NCBI GenBank assembly: GCA_021904315.1
Contig: CM038922.1
Span: forward strand, 5,245,347 to 5,309,346
Direction: 5' to 3'
DNA: 64,000 nucleotides
Source: Sphagnum magellanicum
Taxonomy: Eukaryota; Streptophyta; Sphagnopsida; Sphagnales; Sphagnaceae
A program made the position numbers and the translations under genes. Each line of letters starts with the position of its first letter. Position 1 is the first letter of the stretch. The notes beneath the pieces were generated by a model. That model had not been told where the DNA came from. It saw nothing but the letters and a program-made list of their open reading frames with translations, and did not search any database. Below, piece after piece: positions 10,389 through 23,312 of the stretch.

Positions 10389-13300
10389 AATAAGTTGAAA
10401 TCTTGATGGCATGTTTCGAAACCCTAAACACACCAAAAAAAAATTTTAAATGTGCATGACAAAATTTTGGAACTCAAAGCTCACTTTGAATCAAAGTTAA
10501 GCTAAATCCAAGAATTAAATGAAGAGGATTGGCTAAAACTCATGTGCATATATATTACAACCATAAGGCCTCATGTTTGTGGTTCATGACACATTGCAAA
10601 AAATAATAAAATTGAAAAAATAATGTAATCCCATCTATAAAATCTTATCCTATTTATTTAGGTAAATTGTTTTCCACAAAGCAAGAGTTTATTATTCTCT
10701 TATTGTTCAAAAGTGCAAAAAACATTTTTTTCATGGATTTTCAACCAAAAGTTTTTAAATTTCTAAATGGCCCTATATTCCATTGATGTATATCATTATC
10801 ATTCACCACAAAAAAATTCACCCAAAAATTCCACCCACAACCTTAGTTTTAAACATGTATGCAAATTTTTAAACTTTGTAACATGTATTTATTTTTTCAC
10901 AAATATATTCTATTTTATTTATTTTCAAATTTGTTGGATATTCTTGAATATTTGAGTAACTTATGTATAAATCTAATCAAATATACTTTTTAAAAATAAA
11001 AATAATTCATGATGTGATGTCCATATGTTACCCAAAACATTGATTGTAAAAAGATTGCACATGTGCCTACAATTTTTGGGGGACTTAATGTGTTTTCACC
11101 TTGTGATGCCTCGAACTTTGAATTATTTTTCATGGTGAAATGGTCATACGTGTCAATTTATTATGTTTGAAATTACTAAGGTTTTGTTTCCCATTTTGTA
11201 TTATTATTTTCCATGAGTCAAATGTTATACATATGTTCAACACTTGGTGTACATATTTATCTACATAAAAAGAACTAGATCATGTGGTCTAATTTTTTGT
11301 ATGTGTCTAATCAAATGTTTTATTGGTCAATGTTCCATTGATGCAAAATTGAATCTACATATTGTGGCCGAGACATGTATCCTTTACATTGTTTTTTTTT
11401 GGAGTTGTGTATTCAACATGTTTAAATATCCATTTGTGTGGAGTTGTATGTGTGTTTTAGAATGAAGTTATACATTTAAGCATGTCATTTAAAATTTTTG
11501 GAATTGAACTTTATTAATTTATAATGTTATTTAATCTTGCTTGTTGTTGATAAGAACTTACAAACAAAGGTATCTATGTTTTGGTTATAGGGCATCAATC
11601 TAGTCATGGCATCCTCAACATTTTTGTATTCCCACATCAGCACCCACGTCCATGAAACTACTACCCACAAAATATCAAATTCATAAATTGAGACTAAATA
11701 ATTTGTTCATGTACACATGTGCATGATTTCTTCAATTATGGTCATAGTAGCATACACCTTTAGACCTTACCCATATTTTACATGTGTTGGAATCATTATA
11801 GTCCAAGAGACCACATTAAAATAGGGCATTTGGTAACACATTCTCTACATCCACTTCATGGCCCCATGTTTAATGCACATGTCAACAAAGATATTACTCA
11901 CAAAAAAATTGTAATTCAACATTTTGAACAATCTTTTCATGCATATTCCCACCCTTTTCAAGTGTTTTTGTGCACATGCATTTAATATTATGACAAAAGT
12001 GAAACAATTAGTCACACCCCCTTCATATTGCATTTTTTAAGATCATTCCACTTGGACTCTGATTCATGCACTAATGTTAAGCATTTAATGAACCCACATT
12101 TTGCATATATGTTGATGAGCTACTACCACAAAACTTCAAACTCACAAACTCCATTTTGAAAATCAAAGATCTTAAAAGAACCCCCAACAACAAATCCCCA
12201 TGAAAAGGAGAAATGATCTCACCAAACATCGAATCTCTAGACCCAAATTGTTGAAAAATGCAAGCTAGAGGAAGTCTATGAACCTATAAGACTAAAGGCA
12301 TTGGGTTGGATTAGGTTTAAGGCATAGGATTTAATAGTTTTGTTGAAGATGTCAATTAGATACAAGAGCACAAAATAAGAGGGAAAATTGGGCAAGGTTC
12401 ATGATTTGGGTTTAATTTGTTCATGATGTTGTTTTTGTTGCTTCCAATTAGGAATTTTAGGTCATGACATGTGTGGCTTGGAACTTTTTCTACATGTAAG
12501 ATGTTGAAGTCTTTACAATTTCAATCTATAACTATGGTGGCCTTTGAACATCTACAAGACTTTGTACATATCGTCAATCCATCAACAATTCCACATAATG
12601 TAAATGAATGTGATTGACACAAAACCATAAAATGTTCTATTACAGTAAAAAAAGAAGAAGCTTGGCAACAATTAAATATGAACAAAAATTACATTCACAT
12701 AAAGGTGTCCACCTTCATTTCAAAATATAGATTTCGGGGTTAAACAAAACCACATGGAAAATGTAATTATTGTTTATATGCGTGCACATCATGTCAAAGA
12801 TGTTGTCTTATATTAACACCTATTTACGAAAGTGCATAAATGTTATTGTTTTATGCCTCTAGGTGCAACTCCACAAAAAGATCCAAATACCCTACCTTGC
12901 CAAAGTGCTCCATGCAAGCTAATGTCCATAGTAATTTAAATTGAAGATTTCCAAATGCCATCGATGCCCACAATCAATGTACTCAGATATGAGTTGAACC
13001 GTAATTTGCACAAATGTGAAAAATTAATTCATGCATAAATCTCAACAAATAGATGTGTGCACACAAACATGAAAAATAAAATAAAATCACAAAATACAAA
13101 AACTTTCATTTGCATATGGAGTCTAACAAATAGTTCTCAATTAATACATTAGAAAACTTGGCTTGTATAATTAATGAATATTTTTAAAAGGAAAGGTCAA
13201 TTTTATATGCTCTTATTTCCACATCACAAATTTCATGGGTCATGATTTGGCAATAATAATCATGCGAAATTTTTTTTTCATAGTCTCATATGGAATAGAC

Positions 13301-14180
13301 ACAGATGTCATTCATCTACTTGTATTATTTGAACATCAATATCATGTGCATTGTTTAGACACATATGTTATATGTCTATTTGTGTTATTTACACATGAAA
13401 GTTGTGCACAAGACTTCCATATTTAAATAATGCATGAAATTCATGTTTAAATGATATGCACCCATAAAACAAATTTCGCACGAATTTGGAACAAACCCAT
13501 GAAGCCTATAAATTTGTGATGACAAACTAGATATGCTTTGATCTAAATCCAATTGCTAAGTTTCAAGCATTCCTTCCTTTATCACACAGTAATTAAAAAC
13601 TTCAAATTTACAAAAAAAATCCTATGTTGAAAACATGGGCCAAAGTTACTTCAATTTAATCTCCTTAAATGATCTAAAATGTATGCCTTGCCAATGGCTA
13701 ACCTGCCTAGCTTGATAAAAAGTTATAACTTCACCCATAAACTAACCCTTAACATTGGCGCCTTCAACCAAGACCCAAGGTAGACCGGCCCATCATTGAT
13801 CACTTGCCTAATGACTAAACACATATTTATATCTTCATCATATGTGCTTTATTTTGAATGATTTAAAATGTTATGGAAGCCCTGCCTCAAGCTTTAGAAA
13901 TCATCTTTGAAGTGCAAAGGAAAAGGAGTAATGAAAAAATAACAAGAAAAATAAGCTTTCCAACTTACAAAATGCATCTACACAACTTAGATCCAAATGT
14001 TCCAAGTCATTCTTTGTAGGAGCATAAACTATCATGCATGTTGAAAATGAAACAAATATGTTCTTGATCTATGTTTTTTCCCACACTAAACATTGAGTCA
14101 TATAAAGAAGAAATCCCCTTTCAATACAAATAGTATAAAGGTGTGTTTGAAAAGAAGAATGCTAACATTTTGTTAGAACA
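10389..14180. other. AT-rich intergenic DNA, unidentified
   Basis: No coding domain was recognised. Open frames are short and unlike known proteins. A possible 310-bp inverted-ended element around 13218-13528 (CATCACAAATTT at both ends) is not supported by a target duplication. Confidence 0.4.
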
Positions 14181-14900
14181 TCAACTATACGATTATAAGA
14201 TTGATCTTGAAGAAGGTGAACAACTTCAATTTGGACCCATTTACAACTTGTTATAAATGAACTTATAACACTTTAAGAATACATTGATGAAAATCTAAAA
14301 AATGTGTTCATTCGACATTCCAAATTTCCAACTAGTGCCCCAATCTTGTTTCGCAAGAAGAAGGATGGTTTTTTACAAATGTGTCTTGATTATCGTGGCT
14401 TGAGTTGGCTTACTATCAAGAATCAATACCCTTTACCTTTGTATTCATGACTATTAAATTAGCTGAGTCGTGTTAAAGTGTATATTAAAATTGATATGTG
14501 ATGTGGAGTGTACAATTTGGTGCATATTAAAAAATGTGATGAATGGAAAATAACATTTTGCACACTTTATGGCCATTTTGAGTATGTTATGATGCCCTTC
14601 AACCTTACAAATGCACATGCCATATTCCAACACCTAATAAACAATTTTTATTATGAATACTTGGATAATTTCGTGGTCTATTACATCATTGACATATTCA
14701 TTTTTTTGAAGAACAAGGAGGACCATGAACACAATATACAAATTATTTTAGACAAGTTTAGGTAAATTGAACTTATACCAAATTGGAAAAATGTGAATTT
14801 CATTGAACTGAAATGAAATTCTTAAGTTTCATCATCTTTACATACAACATTTGCATGGATCCTTGTAAGGTCCAAACCATTATGGATTGGGTTAGCTCAT
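14180..14900 (+). pseudogene. Ty3/gypsy reverse transcriptase relic
   Basis: Gypsy RT blocks appear in order across shifted frames: [36 protein letters not shown], then YNLVHIKKCDEWKITF, LYGHFEYVMMPFNLTNA and IFQHLINN. The active-site block that is normally Y-L/V-D-D reads YIIDI, so it is destroyed. ICMDPCKVQTIMDW follows near 14850. No LTR was found. It belongs to a different gypsy lineage from the DNMT-carrying element. Confidence 0.85.
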
Positions 14901-17824
14901 TTCTGTTTGTGATCATTATGAAAAATTATGTCCACGACAACTAGATTGCCTTGTAACTAGATCTCCAAAACAACTAATATACAATTATGTTACAATTCTC
15001 CCATGGAAATTCCCCTATTAATAAATAAAATGCCATGTCAAAAAATCAGGAATTGTACTATAGTTGCAAGTTAATTACAAGATGGACATCTATACAATAG
15101 AACATACACACCATAAATACAGTTGTAATTGACCATGCTTGATTTTGTTGGCAAAATACACTTTAGTAGGATGTGACAATTAGGGTAAATGTAGCACCCA
15201 ATTAACGATTACTTTACAACTAGTGTAAGGCCTTAACACATATGATCATGTCACATGTATGCATTTCATCGCCCATTATATATGAAACTTTCAACTTGTT
15301 TATAGTTAGTTATCAACTATGATTCCTTGTGATATGGTTAATTCATGTGTCTAAGTTGTCATATATATAAGTATTACTTTTTCATTGTTTTGTGACTATT
15401 ATTCAACTATTTTATTGCAAATTTTTCATTACATCACAATTCATAACATCATATCACCATATAAACCTATTAAACCACAAAATTCATTAAGTTGAAAATT
15501 AGTTTTTAAAAATGATATTGAAAATAATGTGTATATTATAAATTATAAATTCAATTGGGGTGAAAATATGGATATGCCTTTATTTACTTCGATGTTTTAT
15601 ACCTTAAATGTCTAATTGGTCAATTGACAAAGGTTGATTCCTTCAAGCTGATCATGTGCATGTATGCTTAATATAAGAAAGTTCAAGATGAATTACAAAG
15701 GATAGTTTTTTCCTTTTAACAACTGACATGTAGTAAGCATATAAATTGAAGCAACAATGTTAGTTAAGCCATCATGTGGACACATTAGTCAAGTGATCAT
15801 TGTGAACAAATAGTATGCAATTAGAGTTCAATTTGGAGTTTGGAATTTGAAAATATGAAATATGTGGGGGAAACTTTTAATCAAGTGATACATGGTAGTA
15901 AATTAATAGATCTCCCCCTTTGCATCAATGACTTTCATGCACTTATGCCTATTGTAAAGAAACTCAAAATAAACTAAAAAGGAAAAGGTTTTTTCTCTAA
16001 ACATTTTGTGCATTTCTTAGTTTTTTCAGTGATATATTTGTCATATCATGTGTTACATAATTTTATTTAATTTTTTTGAAAGTAGAACTAAAAGGTTCTT
16101 ACAAGTTTTTTTGTTTATTTATAAAACTTAGAGGTTGAAGATTCTCGTTTTTAGAGGTTGAAGGTTTGTGATTTATGTTTTGTGAAATGTTTATTTACAT
16201 ATATTTTAAAGAAAATGGTGAGCAAAAATCTTCCATTTTCTTTAGAAATTGATTTGTAAAGTGTAACTTATAATGATGAAGGATTTGTGAGGGGTGAATT
16301 ATTTTTTATGGGAATCATGTTGTGGCTTTTGTTTGTGTGTTTGAACATTTGGACTTTTAAGGTGGAAGGTGGAGTTGAAATAAAACTAGTTTGCTCAAAC
16401 ACACATGTTTTTGTTATTCTTGTGTTAAAGGGCTGAACTTTGATCATGCTTGAATCCATTAGAATTGAAGTTGTGCATACAAAGTAAGGTTTTTTCAAAA
16501 TTAAAATGGTGGATTAGTTGAAAATATATAATCTTCAGTAGAAAAACATGCACATATGATGTATAATTAGATTAATTTGTTAATAATTATGTCAGTGAAT
16601 GTGTTGTTGTTTGTTGTCTAATAATCCAAACCAATACATGTAAAAAATGCAAATTCCAAAATAACAACAATAAAGTAATAAACCAAATATGGTGAATTCA
16701 AACCTTGATACTCCAAATATGTGATGCATTTTATTTTGAAAACCATTATAGAGGCAAATATAGTTGATTGCAATTTAGTTTTGTATCAATGTTATGTATG
16801 TTGCATTTTAATGATAAATTAATTTTATTATTGTCACTACATTATAAACTAGTTTTATTTAAGTTAAAAGGATGGACATCTAGATATCTTTTGCATTACA
16901 ATGTTATGTATGTGTTATTGATCTAATTTCACATATGACATTGAATATCACAATATGGTAAATATTGTGCATTCTTATGTTAACACCTACAACCTTCACT
17001 ATCAACACACATAAACAAAACAACATAATACCATCCTAACATAATGCTTACGATCCAAACCAAAATAAATTCACTTGCAATTGCATAAGAATCCAAGCCC
17101 AAAACCAAAAATGGAGATCAAAACACAAATCCATGAAAACTACAAAATACAGCAATTGCACCTCTAACAAATGTGAATGTTTGAATGTCAAAACCATGAG
17201 GCATTGATAAAAGGTTAGATCATTAATGTGGGGAGGTTCACTCATTATGGAAAAATTGTGTTTGTTGCAACTTAAAATGTCCAATAAAACTAGATTATAA
17301 TTAAGAAATGTTTGATAGAACTAGATTACAACTAGATAGGCTAGTTGCAACAAATATGGTTTTCTCATAATGAATGCCAAGTTCACCTATTATAACCATT
17401 CTATTAATAAATACATTTTCATTATACCAAAACATGTGCAAGATATGTGTTTCACTAGATTTTGAATGAAATTGGACAAATTTATCATGGTGAAAGTGGC
17501 CAACCCTTTAATAAACGAAGACTAATTGTTATGAATAGGTGAATTCATTAATATTTAATTGAATTCATGAATAGTTAATTCCAAACCTAGGCTAGTCACC
17601 TAGGACCCTTCATTAGGCTACATTACTTAAATTAAAGACCTAGTTCACATAAACACCTAGCCCATCAACCTAGGGTGCAAGTTTAAAGGTTTGAACCTTT
17701 CACATCCTCTCATCTCCACGTTTAAAAAGAAAATTGTTAACCATTGAATCATTATGCTATGGGAATGAATTTTTGTTGTCATCACATATGATTATGCATT
17801 TTTTTTGTTACCCTAAACTATTCT
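14901..17824. other. AT-rich intergenic DNA, unidentified
   Basis: Scattered TAGTTGCAA/TTGCAACTA motifs (for example near 17310-17350) resemble the subterminal motifs of the non-autonomous elements further right, but no paired ends could be shown. No coding domain was recognised. Confidence 0.4.
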
Positions 17825-19040
17825 TGACAAATTTACTATAAATTATTTTAGGTTATTTTATCATAGGTTTTTGTTAATGATTTTACATTATTTTATTATA
17901 GGTTATTCTTTTTTATTTTAAGCTATTTTACCATAGGTTATTGTTAACTATTATAAGTTATTTCTTTCATAGGTTATTTTTGGTTATTCGATTATTGACT
18001 GGTTTAAGAAATTTAACATAAACTATTGTTGGCTATTGTAGGCTATTTACCATAAATTATTGTTGGTTATTTTCAGCTATTTACCATAGGTTATTTTTGG
18101 ATATTTTATTGTAAGTTATTATTGGTTATTCTATGGTATTTACCATAGGTTGTTTTTGGTTATTTTATTGTAGGTTATTGCTAGTTATTCTAGGTTATCT
18201 TACCATGAACTTTTGGTTATTCAATTGTGAACTATTGTTGACTATTCTATGTTATATTACCATAAATAATTTATGGTAATTTTGTTATAAATTATTATTG
18301 ATTATTATAGATTATTTTATTTTAATTTATTTTTAAAAATTTTATCATAGGTTATCATTGACTATTTTATTGAAGGCTATAATTGGTTATTTTATAGTAA
18401 GTAGTTATTTTATTATTCTAGGTTATTTTTCATTATTTTAATTTATTATACCACAAATTATTATGATTTTTCAATTATTTTACTAAAAATCATTTTAAGG
18501 TTTGGTTATTCTATATAAACCATTTTCGGTTTTTTTAAACTATTTTATCAAAACTATTATTAGCTATTTTAGATTACTCTACCTTGTGTTATTCCACTTT
18601 AAGTTATTATATGCAATTTTCTTATACATTATTTTAAAAGTTCAAGTAAATTTAAGTTATTATACCTTAGGATAAAATAACCTATGATAACATAAAGTAA
18701 AATGACCTTGAATAGCCTAAGGTGTAACTTTAAATAACATATAATAATTTAAGTAAAATAATTTAAGGGGTTATTTAATTAGACTATGGCTAGTTAATTA
18801 GTTTAACTTAAAACAACTTAAAGTAAAAAACCTATAATAAGTTAGGATATAACTTATGATAATTTAAAGTAGAATAATCTATAATAATATAAGGTATAAC
18901 CTAAGGTATAATAACTTATATAATATCTTATAATAGCCTATAATAACTTAAGGTATAATTTAGAATAACCTAAGGTAACTTAAAATAACATAGGGTATAA
19001 CTTAAAATAACTTAAGATATTTAAAATAAAAACATAAAAA
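17825..19040. repeat. Degenerate low-complexity foldback, about 1.2 kb
   Basis: The left part (about 17825-18650) is a run of imperfect units of the type GGTTATTTTACCATAGGTTA. The right part (about 18660-19020) consists of the reverse-complement type (AACCTATGATAA, TAACCTAAGGTAT). The switch in strand bias is near 18650. It is visible as alternating TTATT/AATAA richness, not as an exact repeat. Confidence 0.65.
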
Positions 19041-19169
19041 AAAACTTATTTAACATCATAAATTGTAATAATGAAGTATGCCAATTAGTAATGAAACATG
19101 ATGTTTACATAGTGATTCTATAGTGAATGATTTTAATTAGACTAAAATCACTAAAATGTAGTGAACTTA

Positions 19170-19977
19170 TAACACGAAATTAGGTCACCCAAGTATGAAC
19201 GCTGGCTAATCTTGAGATTTTTGTTGTTTTATTAGCCGTCATCTTATTACGGCGCCCCATTACTGTTGCATGGAAATGGGGGAAGAACGGAATGGAAAGG
19301 AGGCAGCTTGTGAAAAAAGCTTAGTAGAGAAGCTGAATGGAGAAGTAACAAGAAGTTTTTCAAGCAGGCAAATGGGAAGAGAAGGTGGGAGGTCTGCGGA
19401 AGGAGAGCTTCAAGTCTAGAGTAGTGTGGCTGATTTTTGGGAGAGATGTGTAGATCAGCACTGGAGATAACTAAGATAGGCAGATAGACAGAGAAGAACG
19501 AGGAGTTTAGAAGATTGCTAGTTGCTGATTTCTTCCGCTGCATTAGTAACTAAAGGATGGCTAGCTCCTGAATCTAGTGAGAGTCAGGTCGAAATTGAGG
19601 GTTGATGTTGTAGATAGGTGAAGCCTTGAAGGTGACTGAAGTTCAGGAAGGTGCATGGATAGATAGCTTGAGCAGTTTGTTTTTGGAGCGCAATGTTTAG
19701 CTGAGGAGTTGTTAGTCTGTTGATGAACGCACTGGAAAAAGAGGAAGCTTGTGCTCGTGGGGCATTTTGTAAATGAGGGCGTATGCAATCACACCTGTTG
19801 ATGTTGTGTAAGCGTCCATTATGTCTAAGTGAAGATTAGGGAGTGTGTGAGAACATTGTGAGGGAGAGAAAGAAAGAAGATCAGAAGTGTGGTTAGAATC
19901 AGGTTTTGATGAGAACTCAACTCTGCATAGTTCGTTCAGGTGCTTGAGGTTAGTTGTAGAATCTAGCACTCTCTTTT
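19170..19977 (+). repeat. 5' LTR
   Basis: It aligns without gaps to 22330-23137. I counted 14 differences, all transitions (about 1.7 percent). Confidence 0.9.
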
Positions 19978-19989
19978 TGGTATCAGAGC
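19978..19989 (+). other. Primer-binding site (initiator-Met tRNA type)
   Basis: TGGTATCAGAGC directly abuts the left LTR. This 12-mer is the common plant PBS complementary to the 3' end of initiator methionine tRNA. Confidence 0.92.
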
Positions 19990-20070
19990 AGGTTCCGACC
20001 AGGTGATTTTAGCAAGACCATGTGTTGTGGGAAGCGTAACAATTGTGGTTTGTTGCTGGATACTTGCAAA

Positions 20071-21338
20071 ATGACAAGTCCTCAGGGAATGGACGAGTTG
20101 TTTTGGGGACGAAATCATGAGGATGTCCACGACTGGGCGGAGCGGCTCACAATGGCTGCCGAGGTACGCGATCTCAATACTGACAAGCTATTCAAGATCG
20201 CCAAGCTGAATTTGTGGGGCCGAGCCAAAGAATGGTTCAAGCGGCTGTAGCCAGCGCCAGCTGATTGGAACAAGCTGAGGACGCTAATCGTGCAGAAATA
20301 TGGAGATGTGGATGCCGATGACATCAGGATGAAGCTTGATGGCATCAAGTAGGAACCCAGGGAGAGGGTTCAGAAGTACTTTGAACGTTTGGACAGGCTG
20401 TTTCAGAGAGGCCGAATACCAGACACCGAACAGAAACGGAGGTTTTTGGCCAGACTAAGGCCTGAAATTCGAAAATTATGCATCGTAAGAACTTTTGCTG
20501 ACATTGAGGAGCTGGTGGGTGCAGTTACCGAGCTCGAGCGAGTGCTGGGCGAGCTTGGAGAGACTCCCTTCGAACCACTGAAGGAGGAGCAAGAAGAGGA
20601 AGTCACTGAAATAATAATGGAAAAACAGGTTACTGCTTTGAACAACGCGCTTGTTAGCTTTTTCAAGAGGAATGTGCCGAGACCTGTCACACCATGTTCG
20701 GCGGATGCCAGATCTGTAAGGGAGGAGATCACATAGCCACAACATGTCCAAGGCTTAATGAACCCCGGCCAAAATGTGCCAGATGTGGGATGCCTCATAG
20801 GACAGAGAATTGTGGGATGAAGTGCTCTTTCTGTTCAGGTTTAGGACACTCGGAGGACAGATGCTGGAAGAAGCCGAAGGATGGGAAGGTGCATCCTGGA
20901 TCAACAAACTTTCTGGAAGTGTTGCTGAATGATGAGGGAGCAACAACAATAATTAAGGATAAGATTCCTGAACAACAACCTGTAAAAGAGTTTGCGAAAG
21001 CAACAGAAGTGAGTGAAAATGATGAGACCCAGGTTGTGCCTAAAGAATTGTTGATTGGGAGATTCAAGCTCGCAGAAAAACAAGCTTCTGCTGCAGAGCT
21101 TGAGGAAGAAGCAAAGGATAAAGTTCAGGATGTGATTCCTGAGCAAGAACCTGTAGCAAAGCTTGCAAAAGCAACAGATGGGATTGATGCAACAAACGGG
21201 ATTAATGTTATGATGGAAGATGTATTGAAGATGGCCGGAATAACCATTGGCCAAGAACTTAGACCAGAACTCGGTGCCACAAACAAGGAACTTACCGATT
21301 CAGCCGAAGACAGAATCGACACATTACTTGTTGAATGA
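20071..21338 (+). pseudogene. Retrotransposon Gag with three zinc knuckles, broken
   Basis: Structural capsid/nucleocapsid protein of the LTR element. Start chosen at ATG 20071 (MTSPQGMDELFWGRN). The Retrotrans_gag core follows: DWAERLTMAAEVRD, LNLWGRAKEWFKRL, VQKYFERLDRLFQRGR. Two TAG stops (20248-20250 and near 20350) both sit where Gln (CAG) fits. A frameshift near 20690 moves the reading into the second frame, which has CQICKGGDHIATTC (C-x2-C-x4-H-x4-C), a shortened CARCGMPHRTENC and CSFCSGLGHSEDRC. After 20900 the protein becomes acidic and repetitive, and it stops at 21336-21338 by a second frameshift into the next entry. Confidence 0.85.
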
Positions 21339-22282
21339 TAGCAGTGATCGAGAATGATACCAACATTGTATCTAAAGAGCCACCAGTTGACAGACTAGAG
21401 ATGTCAGAAGAACAAGCGTTTGCGGAGCTTCATGAAAAAGCAGAAGATGAAGCTGCTAATGTGATTCCTGAGCAAGAACCTGTAGCAGCAGAGCTTGCAG
21501 AAGAAGGAACAGACATGATTGATGTTCTAATTGAAGATGAACTTCAGGCTAGAATAACCCAAGATGAAGAATTCAGAGCAGAACTGAATGACACAAACAA
21601 GGAACTTGTTCATTCAGCCCAAGATGGAACCAGTGCAGATTTTGTTGAAGCAATATCAGGGATGGAGAATCATACACAGGTTGTATCTAAAGAGCCACCA
21701 GTAGACACCAGATTAGGGCTGCCAGAAGAGCAAACCTCTGCAATGCTTGAGGAGGAAACACAAGAAGGTTATAAAGTTGAGGAAACACCTGTTGTAGTAG
21801 GCCTTGCAGAAGTAGTGGATGGGGGGATTGAGGTTGCAAATGAAGATGAATTTGAGGAAGCTGGAATAACCCATGATGCTGAAGAATCCAGAGCAAAACT
21901 CATTGACACAATTGAGGAGCTTGTTGACTCAGCTCAAGACAAAATAGGTGCAAAACTTGTTGAAACAACAAGGGGGGTGATGGGATGTAAGAAGGCTCTG
22001 GTAGCATATGAGTCTGATGTTGCCAAAGCTTCTGAATACCTCTGGAAAAAGGGATTGGCAAGTGTGGAGAAGGGAAAACAGGCCATTTTTGAAGCTGTGA
22101 ATTGTGTAAAAGTGCATGTGCTGCTACAAGTCCATCAAATAGACAGTGATGACTCTCCCAACGGGTGTGGAAATTACCGACCATTCTCATGCTGCAGAAT
22201 ATACATCATCCAGGATGTTGATGGACGTCAGTGGGAAAGATCATGTCGGGATCTTCAAATCCATCACCTTCAACCAGACTAG
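21335..22282 (+). pseudogene. Acidic tandem repeats plus EF-Ts N-terminal-like domain
   Basis: Continuation of the gag reading after a small indel at 21335. Modules of roughly 100 residues recur (also in 20940-21330), built from VVSKEPPVD, EEQ-SA-LEEE, VIPEQEPVA, EDEL--AGIT, and TNKELVDSAQD-I-A-LVE. At 21962-22090 the sequence becomes VMGCKKALVAYESDVAKASE followed by YLWKKGLASVEK. This is the CKKAL ... D--KA-EYLRKKGLASA pattern of the UBA-like N-terminal domain of elongation factor Ts. That match is strong by eye. Capture from a host (perhaps plastid) EF-Ts gene is inference. The last 60 residues look frame-shifted. Confidence 0.7.
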
Positions 22283-22307
22283 ATGAAGCTGAGGGACTCA
22301 GCTGTTT

Positions 22308-22320
22308 AAGAAGGGAGGGG
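22308..22320 (+). other. Polypurine tract
   Basis: AAGAAGGGAGGGG lies 9 nt before the right LTR. This is the usual position and composition of the plus-strand primer of LTR retrotransposons. Confidence 0.75.
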
Positions 22321-22329
22321 TTACATATT

Positions 22330-23137
22330 TAACACGAAATTAGGTCACCCAAGTATGAACGCTGGCTAATCTTGAGATTTCTGTTGTTTTATTAGCCGTC
22401 ATCTTATTACGGCGCCCCATTACTGCTGCATGGAAGTGGGGGAAGAACGGAATGGAAAGGAGGCAGCTTGTGAAAAAAGCTTAGTAGAGAAGCTGAATGG
22501 AGAAGTAACAAGAAGTTTTTCAAGCAGGCAGATGGGAAGAGAAGGTGGGAGGTCTGCGGAAGGAGAGCTTCAAGTCTAGAGTAGTGTGGCTGATTTTTGG
22601 GAGAGATGTGTAGATCAGCATTGGAGATAACTAAGATAGGCAGATAGACAGAGAAGAACGAGGAGTTTAGAAGATTGCTAATTGCTGATTTCTTCCGCTA
22701 CATTAGTAACTAAAGGATGGCTAGCTCCTGAATCTGGTGAGAGTCAAGTCGAAATTGAGGGTTGATGTTGTAGATAGGTGAAGCCTTGAAGGTGACTGAA
22801 GCTCAGGAAGGTGCATGGATAGATAGCTTGAGCAGTTTGTTTTTGGAGCGCAATGTTTAGCTGAGGAGTTGTTAGTCTGTTGATGAACGTACTGGAAAAA
22901 GAGGAAGCTTGTGCTCGTGGGGCATTTTGTAAATGAGGGCATATGCAATCACACCTGTTGATGTTGTGTAAGCGTCCATTATGTCTAAGTGAAGATTAGG
23001 GAGTGTGTGAGAACATTGTGAGGGAGAGAAAGAAAGAAGATCAGAAGTGTGGTTAGAATCAGGTTTTGATGAGAACTCAACTCTGCATAGTTCGTTCAGG
23101 TGCTTGAAGTTAGTTGTAGAGTCTAGCACTCTCTTTT
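22330..23137 (+). repeat. 3' LTR
   Basis: Gapless match to 19170-19977 with 14 transitions and no transversions. Confidence 0.9.
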
Positions 23138-23138
23138 T

Positions 23139-23312
23139 CGGTTACAAACCTATTTCACTTTTAAAGTCCTAGAATGATTTCGGCCAATGAATTATACCCC
23201 ATTTTTGTATTAATGTTTTTAACCATGTGGGGGTATTAACTTTTGACATTCCATTACTTACATTGAAGAAGGTGCCTACTTCCACTTTTGAAACCAAAAC
23301 ATGAAACAATTT
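23139..23312 (+). pseudogene. Gypsy gag fragment left of a CACTA-like insertion
   Basis: The reading ending KPKHET at 23309 joins, after removal of the element 23313-26403 and one TTT, to ICCGWHNNYTKHHC at 26406. That restores a zinc-knuckle-like sequence. The rest of the fragment is too decayed to identify. Confidence 0.45.

Larger units (their letters stand above)
19170..23137 (+). mobile_element. LTR retrotransposon with gag only (TR-GAG/LARD type)
   Basis: Two 808-bp direct repeats (19170-19977, 22330-23137) flank a 2.35-kb internal region. A primer-binding site follows the left LTR and a purine tract precedes the right one. The interior encodes a gag-like protein with zinc knuckles and no protease, RT or integrase, so movement would need enzymes in trans. 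The LTR ends are not the usual TG...CA, and I could not find a 5-bp target duplication. Confidence 0.88.

Noticed and set aside
13218-13528. Possible fourth copy of the TA-flanked MITE
   Set aside because: Ends read CATCACAAATTT in inverted orientation, but the flanks are not TA and internal similarity is patchy.
17453-19163. CACTA-like element enclosing the foldback
   Set aside because: CACTAGATTTTG at 17453 and TAGTG at 19159 pair loosely, but the flanking triplets (TTT and AAC) differ.
20403-21322. Several minus-strand open frames across the gag region
   Set aside because: Shadows of the plus-strand gag and acidic repeat reading, without domains.
20690-21340. Programmed frameshifting in the gag gene
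   Set aside because: No slippery site or pseudoknot was recognised, and the gene already has stops. Simple indels explain both shifts.
19157-23142. Target duplication and TG...CA ends of the gag-only LTR element
   Set aside because: Identity between the LTRs begins at 19170/22330 and ends at 19977/23137. The flanking pentamers do not match, so no duplication is claimed.
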